The notes under the pieces were generated by a model. That model was not told the origin of the DNA. It saw only the letters and a program-made list of their open reading frames with translations, and did no database searches. The position numbers and the translations under genes were made by a program. This document shows, piece after piece, positions 50,001-57,753 of a DNA stretch of 64,000 nt. Within the stretch, counting starts at the first letter, position 1. Every line of letters starts with the position of its first letter. The stretch is from Streptomyces clavifer (GTDB lineage Bacteria > Actinomycetota > Actinomycetes > Streptomycetales > Streptomycetaceae), in contig BMWJ01000001.1 in the NCBI GenBank assembly GCA_014651175.1, positions 868,001 through 932,000 on the forward strand. The letters are read 5' to 3'.

Positions 50001-50171
50001 GCGGCGGGCAAGGAGATCGTGGACCGGGCCAGGCTGCTGGTCCAGCAGAAGACCGGCGGGAAGCCGACCGCGGCGGTGTCCAAGCCGTTCGCCGAGGCCG
50101 ACCACCTGCTGCTCACCGGTGACCTCACCGGAGCGGTGGCGAAGCTGCGCACGGCGTACCGCGCCGTGTAA
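47085..50171 (+). CDS. secreted GH3 beta-glucosidase with CBM11-like and Calx-beta domains
   Basis: This 1,028-aa exported enzyme has a Sec-type signal ending AVPSAAAEG (about residue 40). Residues about 45-225 look like a CBM11-type binding domain (LVDRFEGEVPLG, WEGWHQIEIPFADFVYRADY). Residues about 226-345 resemble a Calx-beta repeat (VKEGGTADIKISVATTGS, SGKDYTPVTGTHTF). The GH3 catalytic part follows, with PLIYGVDAVHGHNNV, KHFVGDGGTEFGSS and the nucleophile Asp in FVISDWQAIDQIPG. The last ~110 residues are helical and unusual for GH3. It starts an extracellular step feeding the ABC transporter. Confidence 0.87.
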   Translation: MPHTPHHSARRRARPATAALAAVTVLAGLLAGAVPSAAAEGDEPAPVLVDRFEGEVPLGNPPADALFTWGGDADDHPALELKERADAPEGAKVLQGTYDISAWGGLSHEFAVDQPPKNWTAHKGIRFWWYGQNTAPLPPGSGKRVNFEIKDGGANGGASELWTTSFTDDWEGWHQIEIPFADFVYRADYQPVGGIDQVLGLDEMWGYALTLPTGAPGAFAMDAVELYGKADPALKSSVVVDSAVHPVKEGGTADIKISVATTGSVPIEEPVTVAYTTEGGSAESGKDYTPVTGTHTFPAGTASGTTHTVSVATAKDRGAELAETVPLALTVTGAKPPKENPQVVIDAHGLPYQNAKLPVKKRVADLLSRMSPAEKAGQMTQAERNALRSPGDIATYDLGSLLSGGGSVPTPNTAAAWAKMVDAYQLRAQTTRFQIPLIYGVDAVHGHNNVIGSTIMPHNIGIGAGRDPKLAGKTGAVTASEVRATGIPWDFAPCVCVTRDERWGRSYEAYGEDPALVEAMETVITGMQGSPSGEDLDRNDKVLASAKHFVGDGGTEFGSSTTGSYTIDQGVTKVTREELEAVHLAPFAESVKRGVGTVMPSYSSLDIIGDDAGPLKMHAHDEMINGVLKDRMGFEGFVISDWQAIDQIPGDYASDVRTSVNAGLDMIMVPTAYQDFTKTLREEVTAGRIGQARIDDAVSRILTQKFRLGLFEKPYADTSNLDRVGSAAHRAVAREAAAKSQVLLKNDGAVLPLKPSQKVYVAGSNADDLGNQAGGWTVSWQGASGATTTGTTILQGIEKNTSSATFSKDASAPTEGYDTGVVVVGEKPYAEGIGDVGNGHDLELSDADKAAVDTVCAAMKCAVLIVSGRPQLIGDRLGRIDALVASWLPGTEGDGVADVLYGKKAFTGQLPVTWPKSEAQLPINVGDAAYDPQFPYGWGLTTLKKAPGGGELTLTALAAAAKLAEKAGLGRTAAGKEIVDRARLLVQQKTGGKPTAAVSKPFAEADHLLLTGDLTGAVAKLRTAYRAV

Positions 50172-50232
50172 CCGCGGGGGAGTGACCCGGGTGGGCGGTG
50201 CATCCGTCGCCCATCCGGGTTACTTTCGGAGT

Positions 50233-51609
50233 ATGCGGAAGAGGCTGTTCGCTCCCCTGTGGGCCTGCCTGCTGCTGATCCTCACGGCGGCCGTGCTGGC
50301 GATGTCCCCGGCTGCTCCGGCCGCCGCCCCCGCCACGGTCGACGAGGTGGGCCAGGCCCTGCGCGAGGATCCGGTGTACGTGGACCCGGCGGCGGCCGGC
50401 CGGCTCTCGGCGGCCCAGGAGGGTGCCCTGGAGCGGAAGATCCTGAACGCCGACAAGCCCGTGTTCGTGGCGGTGCTCCCGGCGACCTCCGAGTTCCCCG
50501 AGCAGAACCTCCTCCAGAACATCCGTACCGACACCGGTATCACCGGCGTCTACGCGGTACGCCTGGGAGACGGATTCGACGCGGGCGCCGACCCGCAGGT
50601 GATGCCGGTCCGGGCGGTCGACAACCTCACCACGGCCGTGAAGGCCCCCGCCGTGGACACGGACACCGTCACCCAGCTCAACGCCTTCGTGGACCGGGCC
50701 GTCGAACAGGCCCGGGGCAGCGCCCCCGCCTCCTGGTCGGACGGCGGCGGCGACACGGCGGGCGGAACGGCCACGACCGGCCTCGTCGTGCTCGGCGCGG
50801 TGGCCGTGGCGGGCGGTGCCGGCGCGTACGCGGTCGTCCGCCGCAACCGGAGGCGCAAGGAGGAGGAGGAGCGGGCCTCCCTCGAGAAGCTCCGGGTCGT
50901 CGTCGACGAGGACATCACCGCGTACGGGGAGACCCTGGACCGGCTCGACTTCCACCCCGGCGAGGCGGGCGCCGACGACGAGATGCGCGCGGACTACGAA
51001 CGGGCGCTCGACTCGTACGAGGACGCCAAATCCCGGATGGGCGACGCCCGGCACCCCTCCGACGTACGCGGAGTCACCAGGGCCCTGGAGGACGGCCGCT
51101 TCTCCCTCGCCGTCCTGGAGGCGCGGCGCAGGGGGCGTGAACTCCCGGCCAGGCGCCCGCCCTGCTTCTTCGACCCGCGCCACGGCCCCTCCGTCGCCGA
51201 CGTCCGGTGGACCCCGTCCGGCGGCGCGGCCCGCGAGGTCCCGGTCTGCGGCGCCGACGCGGTGCGGCTGCGCGAGGGCGAGGAGCCGATGGGCCGCACG
51301 GTCGACGTCGGCGACGGGCGGCGCCGCCCGTACTGGGAGGCGGGCCCGGCGTACGGCCCCTGGGCGGGTGGCTACTTCGGCGGCGGCCTGCTGCCGGGCC
51401 TGCTGGTCGGCACGGTGCTCGGCTCGATGCTCGCGACCCCGGCGTACGCGGCGGAGTACGGCGGCGGTGACTTCGGCGGTGGCGGCGGGGAGTGGAGCGG
51501 CGGCGACTTCTCCGGCTCCGACTTCGACTCGTCCGGTTTCGGCGGTGGCGGCGGTTTCGGCGACGGTGGCGGTTTCGGCGGTGGCGGTTTCGACGGCGGC
51601 GGGTTCTAG
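50233..51609 (+). CDS. membrane protein with Gly-rich C-terminal tail
   Basis: This 458-aa protein has an N-terminal signal or TM segment (LFAPLWACLLLILTAAVLAM), an extracytoplasmic domain (about 30-165) and one TM segment (TTGLVVLGAVAVAGGAGAYA). A charged coiled-coil-like region follows (NRRRKEEEERASLEKLRVVV). The last ~60 residues are nearly all Gly, Phe, Ser and Asp. The first domain somewhat resembles a TPM-type fold, but I cannot assign it. Similar proteins are common in Streptomyces. It has a weak ribosome site and converges on catR. Confidence 0.7.
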   Translation: MRKRLFAPLWACLLLILTAAVLAMSPAAPAAAPATVDEVGQALREDPVYVDPAAAGRLSAAQEGALERKILNADKPVFVAVLPATSEFPEQNLLQNIRTDTGITGVYAVRLGDGFDAGADPQVMPVRAVDNLTTAVKAPAVDTDTVTQLNAFVDRAVEQARGSAPASWSDGGGDTAGGTATTGLVVLGAVAVAGGAGAYAVVRRNRRRKEEEERASLEKLRVVVDEDITAYGETLDRLDFHPGEAGADDEMRADYERALDSYEDAKSRMGDARHPSDVRGVTRALEDGRFSLAVLEARRRGRELPARRPPCFFDPRHGPSVADVRWTPSGGAAREVPVCGADAVRLREGEEPMGRTVDVGDGRRRPYWEAGPAYGPWAGGYFGGGLLPGLLVGTVLGSMLATPAYAAEYGGGDFGGGGGEWSGGDFSGSDFDSSGFGGGGGFGDGGGFGGGGFDGGGF

Positions 51610-51697
51610 GAGCTCGACGCGTGGCCGGTCCTGTGAGCGACCCCGGCCGCCCGGCTCATCGCACGGACAGGGGCCGGTGAAGCGACCGGGCGTCCGG

Positions 51698-52114
51698 CTA
51701 CGCCGTCACGCAGCCGGGGCACACGCCCCGGTACGTCACTTCCGCTTCGGAGACCGTGAAGCCGAAACGCTCCGCCTGCGGCAGTGCCGCCAGGGGGTCG
51801 CCCACCGGATGCACGTCGCGGATCGCGCCGCAGCGGGCGCAGACCAGGTGCTGGTGCGGGCGGTGCGCGTTCGGGTCGTACCGCTTGGCACGGCGGTCGG
51901 TCGACACCTCCAGCACCTCGCCGAGGCTCACCAGCTCGCCCAGCGCGTTGTAGACGGTCGCCCGCGAGATCTCCGGAAGCCTCTTCACGGCGCGCGCGTG
52001 CACCTCGTCGGCGGTCAGATGCACATGGTCGCCGTCGAGGACCTCGGCCACCACACGCCGCTGTGCGGTCATGCGCCAGCCCCGTACGCGGAGTCGTGCC
52101 AGGAGGTCACTCAT
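51698..52114 (-). CDS. catR: Fur family peroxide-responsive repressor (CatR)
   Basis: This 138-aa protein has a winged-helix N-terminus (RVRGWRMTAQRRVVAEVLDG and SRATVYNALGELV) and the metal region HRPHQHLVCARCG. A C-terminal CPGC supplies the second Cys pair of the structural Zn site. It lies divergent to catalase as in S. coelicolor CatR/CatA, where metal-bound CatR represses catalase until peroxide oxidises it. ATG 52114 gives the known 138-aa length; the frame is open to 52195 but that runs through the catalase promoter. Confidence 0.92.
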   Translation of the reverse strand: MSDLLARLRVRGWRMTAQRRVVAEVLDGDHVHLTADEVHARAVKRLPEISRATVYNALGELVSLGEVLEVSTDRRAKRYDPNAHRPHQHLVCARCGAIRDVHPVGDPLAALPQAERFGFTVSEAEVTYRGVCPGCVTA

Positions 52115-52175
52115 ACGAGCCAGCCTAACAGTGACCAGTAATAATTCCCGAACGGATATGGCTTTGGATGACTGC

Positions 52176-52203
52176 TTGACTTGGATCGAGTCCAATGTAG
52201 GGT
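52176..52203 (+). promoter_or_regulatory. catalase promoter with overlapping CatR-type operator
   Basis: TTGACT (52176-52181) and TAGGGT (52198-52203) with 16-bp spacing match the vegetative consensus well. Between them, TTGGA-TCGAG-TCCAA (52181-52195) is an inverted repeat, and GACT/AGTC (52178-52181, 52089-type partner 52189-52192) adds symmetry. A Fur-family repressor bound here would cover the spacer and block RNA polymerase. It lies between catR and the catalase gene. Confidence 0.7.
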
Positions 52204-52359
52204 TGGTCCCGGCAGACGCCGAGGGGGCGGAGCACCGTCCGGGCGGACGACCACACCATCAGGTCGGCCGTACGCGCAGTGTCCGGGCCGGCCGGTTGCG
52301 CGACCGGCGAGGCAGCAGGTCTCGACGCACGCGACGAACAACTCACCGAGGAGCGAGCT

Positions 52360-53823
52360 TTGCCCGAGAACAACCAGAAGCCGTTGACCACGGTCGCCGG
52401 CGCACCGGTTCCCGACAACCAGAACTCCCTGACCGCCGGTCCGCGGGGCCCGATGCTCCTGCAGGACGTGTGGTTCCTGGAGAAGCTCGCGCACTTCGAC
52501 CGCGAGGTCATCCCGGAGCGCAGGATGCACGCGAAGGGATCGGGCGCGTTCGGGACCCTCACGGTGACCCATGACATCACCCGCTACACCAGTGCCAAGG
52601 TCTTCTCCGAGGTCGGCAAGAAGACCGAGATGTTCGCGCGCTTCTCCACAGTTGCGGGCGAGCGGGGCGCGGCGGACGCCGAGCGCGACATCCGCGGTTT
52701 CGCGCTGAAGTTCTACACCGACGAGGGCAACTGGGACCTCGTGGGGAACAACACCCCGGTGTTCTTCTTCCGCGACCCCCTGAAGTTCCCCGACCTCAAC
52801 CACGCCGTGAAGCGGGACCCGCGCACCAACCTGCGTGACGCCGAGAACAACTGGGACTTCTGGACCAACCTCCCCGAGGCGCTGCACCAGGTCACCATCG
52901 TGATGTCCGACCGCGGCATCCCCGCGTCCTACCGGCACATGCACGGCTTCGGCTCGCACACCTACAGCCTGATCAACGCCGAGGGCGAGCGGTTCTGGGT
53001 CAAGTTCCACCACCGCACCCAGCAGGGCATCAAGAACCTCACCGACGCCGAGGCGGAGGCCCTGGTCGGCAAGGACCGCGAGTCCCACCAGCGCGACCTC
53101 TTCGACGCGATCGAGGACGGCGACTTCCCGAAGTGGAAGCTGTTCATCCAGGTCATGCCGGAGGCCGACGCCGAGAACTACCGGTACCACCCCTTCGACC
53201 TCACCAAGGTCTGGTCGAAGAAGGACTACCCGCTGATCGAGGTCGGCGAGTGGGAGCTCAACCGCAACCCCGACAACTACTTCGCCGACGTGGAGCAGGT
53301 CGCCTTCACCCCGGCCAACGTGGTCCCGGGCATCAGCTACTCGCCCGACCGCATGCTGCAGGGCCGGCTGTTCTCCTACGGGGACGCCCAGCGCTACCGC
53401 CTGGGCGTCAACCACCACCAGATCCCGGTCAACGCGCCGAAGAACCCGGTGAACTCCTACCACCGCGACGGCGCCATGCGCGTCGACGGCAACCAGGGCG
53501 CCACCCCCGGCATCGAGCCGAACTCGTACGGCCGCTGGCGGGAGCAGCCCGCCTACCGCGACCCGGCCCAGGCCGTGGGAGCGATCGCCGACCGGTTCAA
53601 CTTCCGCGAGGACGACGACAACTACTTCGAGCAGCCCGGCATCCTGTTCCGCAACATGAGCCCCGAGCAGCAGCAGGTGCTGTTCGCGAACACCGCGCGG
53701 GCGATCGACGGCGCTTCGCAGGCGACCGTCGAGCGGCACATAGGCAACTGCACCCAGGCCGACCCGGCCTACGGCGAAGGCGTGCGCAAGGCGATCGACG
53801 CGCTGGCCGCCGGAACGCTCTGA
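52360..53823 (+). CDS. katA: monofunctional haem catalase
   Basis: This 487-aa clade-3-size catalase breaks down hydrogen peroxide in the cytoplasm. The active-site His is in [20 protein letters not shown], Asn in [19 protein letters not shown], and the proximal haem-ligand Tyr in [18 protein letters not shown]. The TTG start with GAGGAG upstream gives the expected [13 protein letters not shown] opening; the frame is open to 52279. It is controlled by CatR through the promoter described. An ankyrin protein follows after 12 nt. Confidence 0.95.
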   Translation: MPENNQKPLTTVAGAPVPDNQNSLTAGPRGPMLLQDVWFLEKLAHFDREVIPERRMHAKGSGAFGTLTVTHDITRYTSAKVFSEVGKKTEMFARFSTVAGERGAADAERDIRGFALKFYTDEGNWDLVGNNTPVFFFRDPLKFPDLNHAVKRDPRTNLRDAENNWDFWTNLPEALHQVTIVMSDRGIPASYRHMHGFGSHTYSLINAEGERFWVKFHHRTQQGIKNLTDAEAEALVGKDRESHQRDLFDAIEDGDFPKWKLFIQVMPEADAENYRYHPFDLTKVWSKKDYPLIEVGEWELNRNPDNYFADVEQVAFTPANVVPGISYSPDRMLQGRLFSYGDAQRYRLGVNHHQIPVNAPKNPVNSYHRDGAMRVDGNQGATPGIEPNSYGRWREQPAYRDPAQAVGAIADRFNFREDDDNYFEQPGILFRNMSPEQQQVLFANTARAIDGASQATVERHIGNCTQADPAYGEGVRKAIDALAAGTL

Positions 53824-53835
53824 GCGGAGGTACCG

Positions 53836-54222
53836 ATGAACGACGCCGGACTCACCCCCGAACAGACCGGCCAGGTCGTGGACATCGCCATGGAGCTGGC
53901 CCGGTCGGGCCGCACCGAGCAACTGGCGGAGTTCGTCGACCACGGGCTCCCGGTCGACTCGGCCGACCCGGACGCCAACACGCTCCTCATGCTCGCGGCC
54001 TACCACGGGCACGCCGGGACGGTGAGCGCGCTGCTCGACCGCGGCGCGAATCCGGACCTGCGCAACGCGCGCGACCAGGCTCCCCTCGCCGGCGCGCTGT
54101 TCAAGGGTGAGGACGAGATCGTCGCCCTGCTGCGCGCGGCCGGTGCCGACCTCGACGCGGGGACGCCGAGCGCACGGGCTGCCGCGGCCATGTTCGGCCG
54201 GGAGCACCTGCTGGCCGGCTGA
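53836..54222 (+). CDS. ankyrin-repeat protein cotranscribed with catalase
   Basis: This 128-aa soluble protein has about three ankyrin repeats, seen in DANTLLMLAAYHGHAGTVSA, LLDRGANPDLRNARDQAPLA and GALFKGEDEIVALLRAAGA. It starts 12 nt after catalase with GAGCGGAGG upstream, so it is made with it. In Pseudomonas an ankyrin protein (AnkB) beside a catalase is needed for its full activity, and a similar helper role is plausible here. A hairpin terminator follows. Confidence 0.85.
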   Translation: MNDAGLTPEQTGQVVDIAMELARSGRTEQLAEFVDHGLPVDSADPDANTLLMLAAYHGHAGTVSALLDRGANPDLRNARDQAPLAGALFKGEDEIVALLRAAGADLDAGTPSARAAAAMFGREHLLAG

Positions 54223-54307
54223 ACCGCCCGGGAGGGCTACGACTTCGGCGGGCGGCCGCGGGCCGCGGTCCAGGCCCTGCGGGGCCCGCGGCACCGCCCG
54301 CCGTCGA

Positions 54308-54347
54308 GGAAGGGGCCGGATCTCCGTCCAGGGGGCCGGCCCCTTCC
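54308..54347. terminator. hairpin after the catalase-ankyrin unit
   Basis: GGAAGGGGCCGG (54308-54319) and CCGGCCCCTTCC (54336-54347) form a perfect 12-bp stem with a 16-nt loop, 85 nt after the ankyrin stop and 128 nt before the PPK2 start. Confidence 0.65.
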
Positions 54348-54475
54348 GCCTGTCCGGGCAGCCCTCCGCGACCACTTGTCCGGCGTGCGGCCCCGGGGCC
54401 CGAGGGCGGCGAGGCCGCCCGGACGGATACCGGGGCCCTGTGGCAATCGAGCCGAACGGGTGTCAGGCTGGGCAG

Positions 54476-55426
54476 GTGGACCGTGATCAAGTGGGCAAGC
54501 AACTGCTGGACGGGCTGACCGTCGACACGAGCAGGCCGGAACGGCCGATCCTGCTCGACGAACAGGGCCGGCCGATCAAGACCTGGCGGGAGAACTACCC
54601 CTACGACCGCAAGGTCCGCCGCAAGGAGTACGAGCGGGCCAAGCGCGTCCTGCAGATCGAGATGCTGAAGCTGCAGCGCTGGACCAAGGAGACCGGGGCG
54701 CGGGTCGTCGTGGTGTGCGAGGGCCGTGACGCGGCCGGCAAGGGCGGCACCATCCAGCGCTTCACCGAACGCCTCAACCCCCGTGGCGCGCGCATCGTCG
54801 CCCTGGACAAGCCCACGGACCGTGAGCGCGGGCAGTGGTACTTCCAGCGGTACGTGGCCCACATGCCGGCCCGCGGTGAGATCGTCTTCTTCGACCGCTC
54901 CTGGTACAACCGGGCCGGCGTGGAACGCGTCATGGGCTTCTGCACCCCGCCCGAGTACGAGCTGTTCCTCAGGCAGTGCCCGGCGTTCGAGGAGATGCTG
55001 GTGGACGACGGCGTCATCCTGGTGAAGTTCTGGTTCTCCGTCTCCCGGGCCGAACAGCGCACGCGTTTCGCGATACGCCAGGTCGATCCCGTCCGCCAGT
55101 GGAAGCTCTCCCCGACGGACGTCGACTCGCTCGACCGCTGGGACGACTACACCATGGCGAAGATCCACATGTTCCGGGCCACCGACACCGGACACGCTCC
55201 CTGGACCGTCGTGAAGAGCAACGACAAGCGGCGTGCCCGCCTCGAAGCCATGCGCAGCCTGCTCGCGCGGATCGACTACACGCCCAAGGACGCCGACGCC
55301 GTCGGTGCGCCCGACCCCCTGGTCGTGGGCCCGGCAGCCACCCTGCTGGAGCCGGGCGAGGAGGACACGGTGCTGTCACCCACCCCGCTCGCGGGGCACA
55401 CCGAGGGTCCGGGAGCACATCCGTAG
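54476..55426 (+). CDS. ppk2: polyphosphate kinase 2 family protein
   Basis: This 316-aa P-loop kinase transfers phosphate between polyphosphate and nucleotides. Walker A is EGRDAAGKGGTIQRF, Walker B is VFFDRSWYNRAGVERVMGF, and the lid has PVRQWKLSPTDVDSLDRWDD. The single PPK2 domain and overall pattern suggest the group that phosphorylates nucleoside diphosphates, but subgroup assignment needs alignment. GTG 54476 is chosen; GTG 54440 is an in-frame alternative. Neither has a strong ribosome site. The C-terminal ~45 residues are extra and Pro/Gly-rich. Confidence 0.85.
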   Translation: MDRDQVGKQLLDGLTVDTSRPERPILLDEQGRPIKTWRENYPYDRKVRRKEYERAKRVLQIEMLKLQRWTKETGARVVVVCEGRDAAGKGGTIQRFTERLNPRGARIVALDKPTDRERGQWYFQRYVAHMPARGEIVFFDRSWYNRAGVERVMGFCTPPEYELFLRQCPAFEEMLVDDGVILVKFWFSVSRAEQRTRFAIRQVDPVRQWKLSPTDVDSLDRWDDYTMAKIHMFRATDTGHAPWTVVKSNDKRRARLEAMRSLLARIDYTPKDADAVGAPDPLVVGPAATLLEPGEEDTVLSPTPLAGHTEGPGAHP

Positions 55427-55520
55427 ACCTGACCGGCGAGCGCGGTTCCCGAGGGCGGCACTTTCGGCAGGCCGGTCCGTCCGGGGGCCCGAGGGCTGCG
55501 CGCAGCGGGAGGCCGACCCC

Positions 55521-55678
55521 GTGAACTGCTTCGCCAGGTCCGACCTCCACGTCGAGGTGGCCTACCAGCCGGCCGACCGCTACTGGACGTTCCAGTGGAT
55601 CGAGACGGCGGTTTCCTCGTCATGGCCGGACTTGTGACCGGCTTCTGCGCCTGGTGGCTGCGCCGCCGACTGAACTGA
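55521..55678 (+). pseudogene. frameshifted 3' remnant of an ABC-2 type permease
   Basis: One frame reads VAYQPADRYWTFQWIETAV and then ends 8 codons later. Moving to the frame two bases on at 55613 continues as FLVMAGLVTGFCAWWLRRRL and stops at 55676-55678. Together these make the typical last transmembrane helix and charged tail of Streptomyces ABC-2 permeases (PASRYW-FQWIET followed by a TM and WWLRRR). Only this end remains and one base appears missing, so it is a decayed fragment. Confidence 0.6.
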
Positions 55679-55685
55679 CGGGGAA

Positions 55686-55733
55686 CGCGGAGGGCGGCCG
55701 AAGCCAACGCAACTGGCTTCGGCCGCCCCCGCG
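55686..55733. terminator. strong terminator between the permease remnant and the OCD gene
   Basis: GGGCGGCCGAAGCCA (55692-55706) pairs perfectly with TGGCTTCGGCCGCCC (55714-55728); CGCGG/CCGCG (55686-55690, 55729-55733) adds five pairs after one bulge. It lies 38 nt beyond the stop of the OCD-like gene on the other strand and probably ends that operon. Confidence 0.8.
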
Positions 55734-55771
55734 ACTCTACGGGTTCGTCCCCCGCGCGCCCGGGGCCGCCG

Positions 55772-56767
55772 TCAGCCGGAGAGGTCGATCCGGGTTCCCG
55801 AACCCCGCTCGTGGGCGAGGTCGATCAGCAGCCGGGCCACGGCCAGGTCCTGGAGTCCGACACCCACCGAGTCGAAGAGGGTGAGGTCGGAGTCGGCTGT
55901 GCGGCCCGGCTCGCGGCCCGCGAGTACGTCACCCAGTTCGCGGCGGAAGTCGTCCTCGCCGAGCGCGCCCTCGGCGAGCGGGATCAGGACCTCGCCGGAC
56001 TTCGCGCGGGCCGTGGAGTAGGCGTCGACGACGATCCGGCAGCGGACGACGCCCTCCGTGTCGATCTCCCGGTGATCAGGGCGCGGCGGGGCGCCGACGG
56101 CGTTGATGTGCTGGCCCGGGGACAGCCACGCACCCCGGATCAGCGGCTCGCGCGACGGCGTCAGCGTGCACAGGACGTCCGCGGACTCCGTCACGGCCTG
56201 CGGTCCGGCCAGCACGCGCGCCTCGACGCCGAGTTCGGCGGTGATCCAGCCGGCCAGCTCCCGGCTCCGGGCAGGCGTACGGCCCCACAGCACGACCTGC
56301 TCGTAGGCGCGCCCCGGCAGCAGCGCGCGGGCGTGGGCGCGGGCCAGCGGACCGGTGCCGACGAGTCCGAGGACGCGGGCGTCCTGCCGGGCGAGTACGC
56401 GGGTGGCGACCGCGGTGGCCGCGGCGGTCCGCGCGCGAGTGATCTCGGCCCCGTCGACGAGCGCCTCGCACACACCGGTCCGCGCCGACACCGCGAGGAC
56501 GGCCGACCGCTGCACGGGAAGCCCCCGTTCGCGGTTGCCGGGCAGGTCGGCCAGCAGCTTCACCGCTGCCAGCCCGGCCGGCCCGGACGCCGACGCCATC
56601 GCGAGGAAGGTCCCGTCCGAGCCCTGGAGCCGCATGGCCGGCGGGGGCGGCAGGACGGCTCTGCCCCCGGCGAGATCCAGGTGGCACCGCTCCACCGCCG
56701 CCTCGACGTCCTCCAGGGCGTCCGCGAGCAGGGCGACGACGTCGGAGCGGGTCAGGATCAGTGTCAT
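55772..56767 (-). CDS. ornithine cyclodeaminase/mu-crystallin family protein
   Basis: This 331-aa NAD(P)-binding enzyme has the family opening LTRSDVVALLADALEDVEAA, the Rossmann segment VLGLVGTGPLARAHARALLP, and the substrate Asp region HREIDTEGVVRCRIVVDAYS. Members deaminate ornithine to proline, or reduce cyclic imines and oxo-acids. The start ATG has AAGGA upstream and lies 62 nt after the last permease gene, so it belongs to the BMP transporter operon. It may process the imported compound. The frame is open far upstream on this strand (to 57253) but that lies inside the permease gene. Confidence 0.85.
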   Translation of the reverse strand: MTLILTRSDVVALLADALEDVEAAVERCHLDLAGGRAVLPPPPAMRLQGSDGTFLAMASASGPAGLAAVKLLADLPGNRERGLPVQRSAVLAVSARTGVCEALVDGAEITRARTAAATAVATRVLARQDARVLGLVGTGPLARAHARALLPGRAYEQVVLWGRTPARSRELAGWITAELGVEARVLAGPQAVTESADVLCTLTPSREPLIRGAWLSPGQHINAVGAPPRPDHREIDTEGVVRCRIVVDAYSTARAKSGEVLIPLAEGALGEDDFRRELGDVLAGREPGRTADSDLTLFDSVGVGLQDLAVARLLIDLAHERGSGTRIDLSG

Positions 56768-56829
56768 GTCTTCGTTCCTTACGGAGAGTTGCGCGCGTGC
56801 GGGTGCGCGTCCGGGTGCGGTGGGCGCGG

Positions 56830-57753
56830 TCAGCTGCCGCGCAGGAAGGGGACGGTCAGCCCCGAGGGCGCCCGGCTGCGGCCGACCAGTCCGCTGACCG
56901 CGAGCAGCGCGACGACGTACGGCAGCGTCGTCAGGAGCGGCGCGGACACGTGCAGTCCGAGAGCCGGTGCCGCGAACTGGAGGGACTGCGCCACGCCGAA
57001 GAACAGGCAGGCCAGGATCGTGGGCCAGGCCAGCCAGCGTCCCGCGATCACCGCGACGACCGCCAGGTGGCCGATGCCCCCGGTGATGTTGTCGCTGAAG
57101 GCGTGCACCTCCGACAGCGCCAGCTGGGCGCCCGCCAGGCCCGAGACGGCGCCGGTGAGCAGCACGGCCGCGAAGCGGACGGCCCGTACCGGGAGGCCGC
57201 ACCGGTCCGCGGTGGTCGCGTCCTCGCCGATCGCGTCGACCGCCAGGCCCCACCCCGTACGGCGGCTGAATCCCAGGGCCAGGGCCGCGGCGACGGCGAA
57301 GGCGGCGTAGCCGAGGGCCGTCTGCTCGAAGAGGGCCGGCCCCAGGACGGGGATTCGGTGCAGGCCGGGCACGGGGATCGGATCGAACCCGGGCACCGAG
57401 TCGGCGGAGGCATCGCCGAACACGAGACGGGATCCGTACGTCGTCGCGCCGAGGGCGAGGGCGTTCGCGGTGATGCCCGTGACGATCTGGTCGGCGCGCA
57501 GGACGACGCTGAGCAGCGCCTGGAGGGCGGCGAAGAGCAACCCCGCGGCGAGGGCGGTCAGCACCCCCACGCCCGCGCTCCCCGAGGCGAGGGCCCCGGC
57601 GGCACCCGCGAAGGCACCGGTCAGCATCATGCCCTCGACGGAGAGGTTGAGTACGCCCGCCCGTTCGCTGAGCAGTTCGCCCGACGAGGCGAGCAGGAGA
57701 GGGATGGCCAGGCGCACCCCGCCCGCGGCGAGTTCGTCCAGGACCGCACTCAT
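56830..57753 (-). CDS. BMP-type ABC transporter permease 2
   Basis: This 307-aa polytopic permease of the branched/nucleoside type (BPD_transp_2) shows ERAGVLNLSVEGMMLTGAFA near the N-terminus, the family mark of nucleoside permeases (YufQ/NupQ group). Eight or so hydrophobic segments follow. Its start overlaps the stop of the other permease (ATGA), so the pair is coupled. The substrate is likely a nucleoside or base. Confidence 0.88.
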   Translation of the reverse strand: MSAVLDELAAGGVRLAIPLLLASSGELLSERAGVLNLSVEGMMLTGAFAGAAGALASGSAGVGVLTALAAGLLFAALQALLSVVLRADQIVTGITANALALGATTYGSRLVFGDASADSVPGFDPIPVPGLHRIPVLGPALFEQTALGYAAFAVAAALALGFSRRTGWGLAVDAIGEDATTADRCGLPVRAVRFAAVLLTGAVSGLAGAQLALSEVHAFSDNITGGIGHLAVVAVIAGRWLAWPTILACLFFGVAQSLQFAAPALGLHVSAPLLTTLPYVVALLAVSGLVGRSRAPSGLTVPFLRGS

